Shown: positions 61,114 through 64,000 of the stretch, in pieces
How the letters are laid out: each line of letters begins with the position of its first letter
Numbering within the stretch: the first letter of the stretch is position 1
From: Pseudofrankia nepalensis
GTDB taxonomy: Bacteria > Actinomycetota > Actinomycetes > Frankiales > Frankiaceae
Reading direction: 5' to 3' (one strand)
Assembly (NCBI RefSeq): GCF_016786305.1
Contig: NZ_JADWYV010000014.1
DNA length: 64,000 bases
Made by a program: the position numbers and the translations under genes
The notes under the pieces: model-generated
What the model was told of the DNA's origin: nothing
Seen by the model: only the letters and a program-made list of their open reading frames with translations
The model's database searches: none

Positions 61114-61384
61114 CCCACCGGGGATCCGAGTCCCCGACCGGGCGAGGTTGCCGGGGTCCGAGCAGCACGCGCAGCCGCCATCACGACCCTCGAGCGTCGA
61201 GGCCACCACGGGTGGGGTGCGTCAGAACAGCGGCGCCGCCGCACTGTGGGCGGTGACGACAAGTCCAAGCACGGTAGGGGTCTGCTCTGGCGGGGCGCTG
61301 TCGGCCCGGCCATGCCGTTGGCCTGCCCGGCGAACCGGAAACGCTCGGCCTGGGCATAAAAGATCGGCCCCCTCCTGCGTGGCG

Positions 61385-62329
61385 TCATCTGGATTCGATC
61401 CGGCCGAGTGGACTGGCGCTCTCCCGCAAGGCCCTGCGCGCCGCCGACCAGCTGGAATCCTCGATGCCGAGCGCGGCGCGAAGGTAGGCCCAGGTGATTC
61501 GCTGGACCAGGGCGACTCGTTCAGGGCTCTCGTCCGTCGTCTCCCTGGCCTCGTAGCCGGGGATTCCGCCGAGCGAGTGTTCCGCCCCGAACACGGTGAG
61601 CAGGCTCTTGCCGCCCGGGCTCAGGAAGTACGGGTCGGTGAGCCAGTCCGGCCCGCGGACGGACAGCGGGGAGTCGTCTCGGTCCCCCGCGACGACGAGG
61701 GCCGGCGTGGTCATCTCGGTGAAGCTCGGGTTCATGAAGGGGAAGTGCTCGGCCGCGAAGGGCGTCAGGTCGGCTCCGCCGCGTCCGGCGGTGGCGAGCA
61801 GGACGCCCGCGCTGACGCGCGGGTCGGCCAGGTCCTCCTCTTTCCCGGTCTCCGGATCGAGGACTCGCAGGCCCAGGAGATTGCCTGCTGTCTGGCCGCC
61901 GAACGAGTGCCCGGCGGCGGCGATCCGGTCTCGGTCCAGGCGTCCGCCGAGGCCGGGAACGGCGGCTTCCAGCAGGTCAAGATGGTCGAGGACCCGCTTC
62001 AGGTCCTCGACGCGGAAACGCCAGATCCGAGGGGCGCGGGGATCGTCCGGCGGAATGCCCAGTGTCCTCGAGTCAAGATGGGTCGGTTGAATGACCACGA
62101 AGCCGTGGGCGGCCCAGAAGTCGGCCAGCGGGCCGTAGCCGTCCAGCGACGAGCCAAAGCCGTGCGAGAAGACGATGATCGGCAGTTCGCGCCCGGTCGT
62201 CGGCGCGGACACCCTCACCCGCAGGTCCTCCCCGCGGCCCGGCGCCGGCAGCACCACCGGCTTCACCGAGACGATCGGAGCGGGCGCGTCGACGTCCGCC
62301 TCCGTGATCGTCCTGTCAGATTCGGCCAT
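61385..62329 (-). CDS. Alpha/beta hydrolase (chlorophyllase/dienelactone-hydrolase-like)
   Basis: A 314-residue cytoplasmic esterase candidate. The oxyanion region is FSHGFGSSLDGYG, the nucleophile elbow AAGHSFGGQTA, the acid VVAGDRDDSPL and the final His in GAEHSLGGIPGY, a complete triad. It resembles the PAF-acetylhydrolase/chlorophyllase-type family, which cleaves esters. ATG 62329 is preceded by GGAGGG. It is divergent from a TetR gene with two palindromic operators in the shared region, so it is likely induced by a ligand or substrate of TetR. Confidence 0.85.
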   Translation of the reverse strand: MAESDRTITEADVDAPAPIVSVKPVVLPAPGRGEDLRVRVSAPTTGRELPIIVFSHGFGSSLDGYGPLADFWAAHGFVVIQPTHLDSRTLGIPPDDPRAPRIWRFRVEDLKRVLDHLDLLEAAVPGLGGRLDRDRIAAAGHSFGGQTAGNLLGLRVLDPETGKEEDLADPRVSAGVLLATAGRGGADLTPFAAEHFPFMNPSFTEMTTPALVVAGDRDDSPLSVRGPDWLTDPYFLSPGGKSLLTVFGAEHSLGGIPGYEARETTDESPERVALVQRITWAYLRAALGIEDSSWSAARRALRESASPLGRIESR

Positions 62330-62558
62330 GAAGGGCCCTCCTCGCGGATGTTTCGGCTGGCGGCGGCGGGCCGTGGGATAAGCGGAGGCCCGTCCCGCGG
62401 GATGTCGTGCCGAGCGCAAGCGCGCCGCAGCGCGTTCCCACGCGGCCCGCGGCACGGTGCGTGATCGTTTCTTCCTTCGCGGTACGCATGGCGGCTGGGC
62501 GCGTGATGGCTGTGCGCGGGGTGGTTGTCGGTTCCCCGATCTGCCATCATGAGGAAGT

Positions 62559-62596
62559 GGGACGATGTCCCGTTTGACGATACGGGACGCTGTCCC
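62559..62596. promoter_or_regulatory. Two tandem TetR operators
   Basis: GGGAC-GAT-GTCCC (62559-62571) and GGGAC-GCT-GTCCC (62584-62596) are perfect palindromes; the second extends to ACGGGACGCTGTCCCGT. Both are followed by GTTT. Centres are 25 bp apart, so two dimers can bind near the same face of the helix. They lie 31-68 bp upstream of the TetR start (62627), in the region divergent to the hydrolase. Confidence 0.8.
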
Positions 62597-62626
62597 GTTT
62601 AGCAAGCTCGGTGGTGGGAGGATGCG

Positions 62627-63217
62627 GTGGACGACGGCGATCGGGACGCGGGGCGGGCGACGCGGCCCAAGCGGGCGGACGCGCGGCGCAACGAGGAGAC
62701 CCTGCTCGCCGCGGCCGCCGCCGTCTTCGTCACCTCCGGCGTGGAAGCGCCGATACGCGACATCGCCGCCAAGGCGGGCGTCGGGACGGCCACGATCTAC
62801 CGCCACTTCCCGACACGAGCCGATCTTGTCATCGCCGTCTACCGGCACCAGGTCGAGGCCCTCGCCGAGGCCGGTCCCACCCTGCTGGCGAGTAGCGCGA
62901 CGCCGCACGCCGCGCTGGGGCGATGGATCGACCTCTTCGTCGATTTCCTGGTCACCAAGCTCGGACTCGCCGCCGTCCTGCAGTCGGACGACCCCTGCTT
63001 CGACCCCCTGCACTCCTACTTCCTCGAGCGGCTCGAACCGGTGTGCACCCGGCTGCTCGAGGCCGCGACCGCCTCGGGGGAGATTCGCTCCGACCTGAAC
63101 GCCCAGGAACTCATGCGCGGCGTCGCGAGCCTCTGCGTGGGCGCCGGCAACAATCCCCGCTACGACGCGCGCCGGCTGGTCGAGCTCCTCGTCACCGGGC
63201 TACGCCGGCCGCGCTGA
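62627..63217 (+). CDS. TetR-family transcriptional regulator
   Basis: A 196-residue repressor. The N-terminal helix-turn-helix reads NEETLLAAAAAVFVTSG then IRDIAAKAGVGTATIYRHFPTRADLV, the family norm. The all-helical ligand domain contains a conserved-looking AVLQSDDPCFDPLHSYF and LEATAxSGEIRSDL segment typical of the TetR_C group next to hydrolases and reductases. GTG 62627 follows GGGAGG. The two palindromes upstream are the probable binding sites. Confidence 0.92.
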   Translation: MDDGDRDAGRATRPKRADARRNEETLLAAAAAVFVTSGVEAPIRDIAAKAGVGTATIYRHFPTRADLVIAVYRHQVEALAEAGPTLLASSATPHAALGRWIDLFVDFLVTKLGLAAVLQSDDPCFDPLHSYFLERLEPVCTRLLEAATASGEIRSDLNAQELMRGVASLCVGAGNNPRYDARRLVELLVTGLRRPR

Positions 63218-63250
63218 CCATCGGCCGACAGCGGCCCGCGATGCGGCGAC

Positions 63251-63289
63251 GCGCGGACCGTCGCGGTCGCCGTCGGGCGACGTCCGCGC
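63251..63289. terminator. Hairpin between convergent TetR and lipid kinase genes
   Basis: GCGCGGAC (63251-63258) pairs with GTCCGCGC (63282-63289), and inner GTCGC (63260-63264) with GCGAC (63277-63281), giving a 13-bp stem with a one-base bulge. Lies between the ends of two convergent genes (63217 and 63317). Confidence 0.6.
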
Positions 63290-63316
63290 CCCGCCTGCTC
63301 TCTCCGCTCTGGCGGT

Positions 63317-64000
63317 TCAGGCCGCCGGCCTGGCCGCGGCGATGCGGATCAGGGCGGGAACGGTGCCCCAGATGCCCGGTCGTGGGGCTGGTACCCCGGG
63401 CGCGTGCCGGGGCACTCGTACGCGCACGGCGCCGGGAAGGCAGCGCAGTTGCAGCGGCGGGGCGAGGCGAAGCGCTTCTCCGTCCACACCGACGCTGACC
63501 GGCCGGGCGGCATCGACGCGCACCGTGGGGCTGTTCCACTGGTGAAAGCCGTGGAACGTGTTGATGGCGCCCATGGACTCGAGCGCGACGAGCGTGGGCA
63601 GATCTCGGGCGCGGTCGACCCGCAGCGCGACCAGGCCAAGCTGACCGCTGTCGAGCCGGGGCCGGGTACCGAGACCGCCGAGGCTGTGCAGGTGGTAAGG
63701 GTTGTTGGAGACGAGCAGGACGTCCGCGGCGGTGAACCGAAGGTCCGGCGGGGTGCGGCCCGGGCCCAGAAGGTCGGGAAGCAGGGCGGCGGCGGTACTC
63801 ACCTTGGCGTCACGGTAGCTGTCGGACTGGACGATCTCCGCGTAGACGCCGAGCGAGACGTTGTTGACGAAGACGCGGTCGCCTACCTGGCCGAGGTCGA
63901 CACGCTGCTCGATGGCCGTGCCGAAGGCATCCAGGGCCCCCGCGACATCGCTCCGGTCAAGGCCCAGGTCGAGGGCGAAGTGGTTGCGCGTCCCGGCCGG
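63317..64000 (-). CDS. Diacylglycerol/lipid kinase family protein, 5' end outside the window
   Basis: Partial: 227 C-terminal residues are visible and the N-terminus lies beyond the right edge. At the edge the sequence reads PAGTRNHFALDLGL, the conserved glycine/asparagine motif of the DAGK catalytic domain (GTxND type; here an NH variant). VNNVSLGVYAEIVQ, then SNNPYHLHSLGG, a later SMGAINTFHGFHQW and the closing VGVDGEALRLAPPLQL match YegS/BmrU-type lipid kinases. These phosphorylate diacylglycerol or similar lipids. Confidence 0.85.
   Translation of the reverse strand, partial: PAGTRNHFALDLGLDRSDVAGALDAFGTAIEQRVDLGQVGDRVFVNNVSLGVYAEIVQSDSYRDAKVSTAAALLPDLLGPGRTPPDLRFTAADVLLVSNNPYHLHSLGGLGTRPRLDSGQLGLVALRVDRARDLPTLVALESMGAINTFHGFHQWNSPTVRVDAARPVSVGVDGEALRLAPPLQLRCLPGAVRVRVPRHAPGVPAPRPGIWGTVPALIRIAAARPAA

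Noticed and set aside
1..64000. CRISPR arrays, insertion sequences, prophage or plasmid origins
   Set aside because: No regularly spaced repeats, transposase, integrase or replication gene could be recognised on either strand.

Overview
The window is very GC-rich (about 70% or more) actinobacterial chromosome. Frequent GTG starts, 4-bp ATGA/GTGA gene overlaps, a PknB-like kinase, a STAS/RsbW pair, MerR/TetR/LacI/AraC regulators and secreted glycoside hydrolases fit a soil or plant-associated actinomycete. Gene style suggests a Frankia-like organism, but that is inference; there is no rRNA or tRNA to anchor it.

Layout. 0.3-6.7 kb: a dipeptide-type ABC importer operon (lipoprotein, two permeases, fused double ATPase) that runs into two paralogous SnoaL/NTF2-like genes. 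6.8-11.1 kb (minus): Ser/Thr kinase, HD hydrolase, GlxA-type regulator, YfbR-like HD phosphohydrolase. 11.8-16.8 kb: TauD-type dioxygenase, STAS and RsbW-like switch proteins, a secreted choice-of-anchor protein, and an imine-reductase-like gene divergent from a MerR regulator. 17.2-21.2 kb: a 1356-residue RHS/YD-repeat protein. 21.1-28.0 kb (minus): a tight five-gene operon encoding a LuxI/FeeM-like acyltransferase, a heme-oxygenase-like diiron enzyme, a KAS III, an acyl carrier protein and a fused indolepyruvate:ferredoxin oxidoreductase. 28.2-29.3 kb: two gene relics, the C-terminus of an O-methyltransferase and a frameshifted seven-bladed WD40 propeller. 29.3-34.9 kb: GH16 glucanase, epoxide hydrolase, NmrA-like reductase with divergent AraC regulator, methyltransferase. 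35.3-40.6 kb (minus): lacI-type regulator and araA-araB-araD for L-arabinose. 41-44.6 kb: Tat-exported sulfite-oxidase-like enzyme, a small Ea22-like gene, MaoC-like hydratase, a hypothetical gene. 44.9-50.6 kb: GH64 and GH18 secreted hydrolases, a two-component system and a divergent secreted protein. 51.0-61.1 kb: four large co-directional genes without recognisable enzyme domains; the first is DUF6603-like. 61.4-64 kb: alpha/beta hydrolase, TetR regulator with twin operators, and the 5'-truncated end of a lipid kinase.

Working together. The arabinose block is a complete catabolic operon with its own LacI-type operator. GH16, GH64 and GH18 form a dispersed set for beta-1,3-glucan and chitin, with a histidine kinase/response regulator next to the last two. 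The best candidates for undescribed biology are the acyltransferase/diiron/KAS III/ACP/oxidoreductase operon, which looks like a small lipid or signal pathway, and the four-gene giant-protein cluster at 51-61 kb. A dispersed hairpin-forming repeat occupies two separate convergent gene junctions (30.5 and 44.7 kb).
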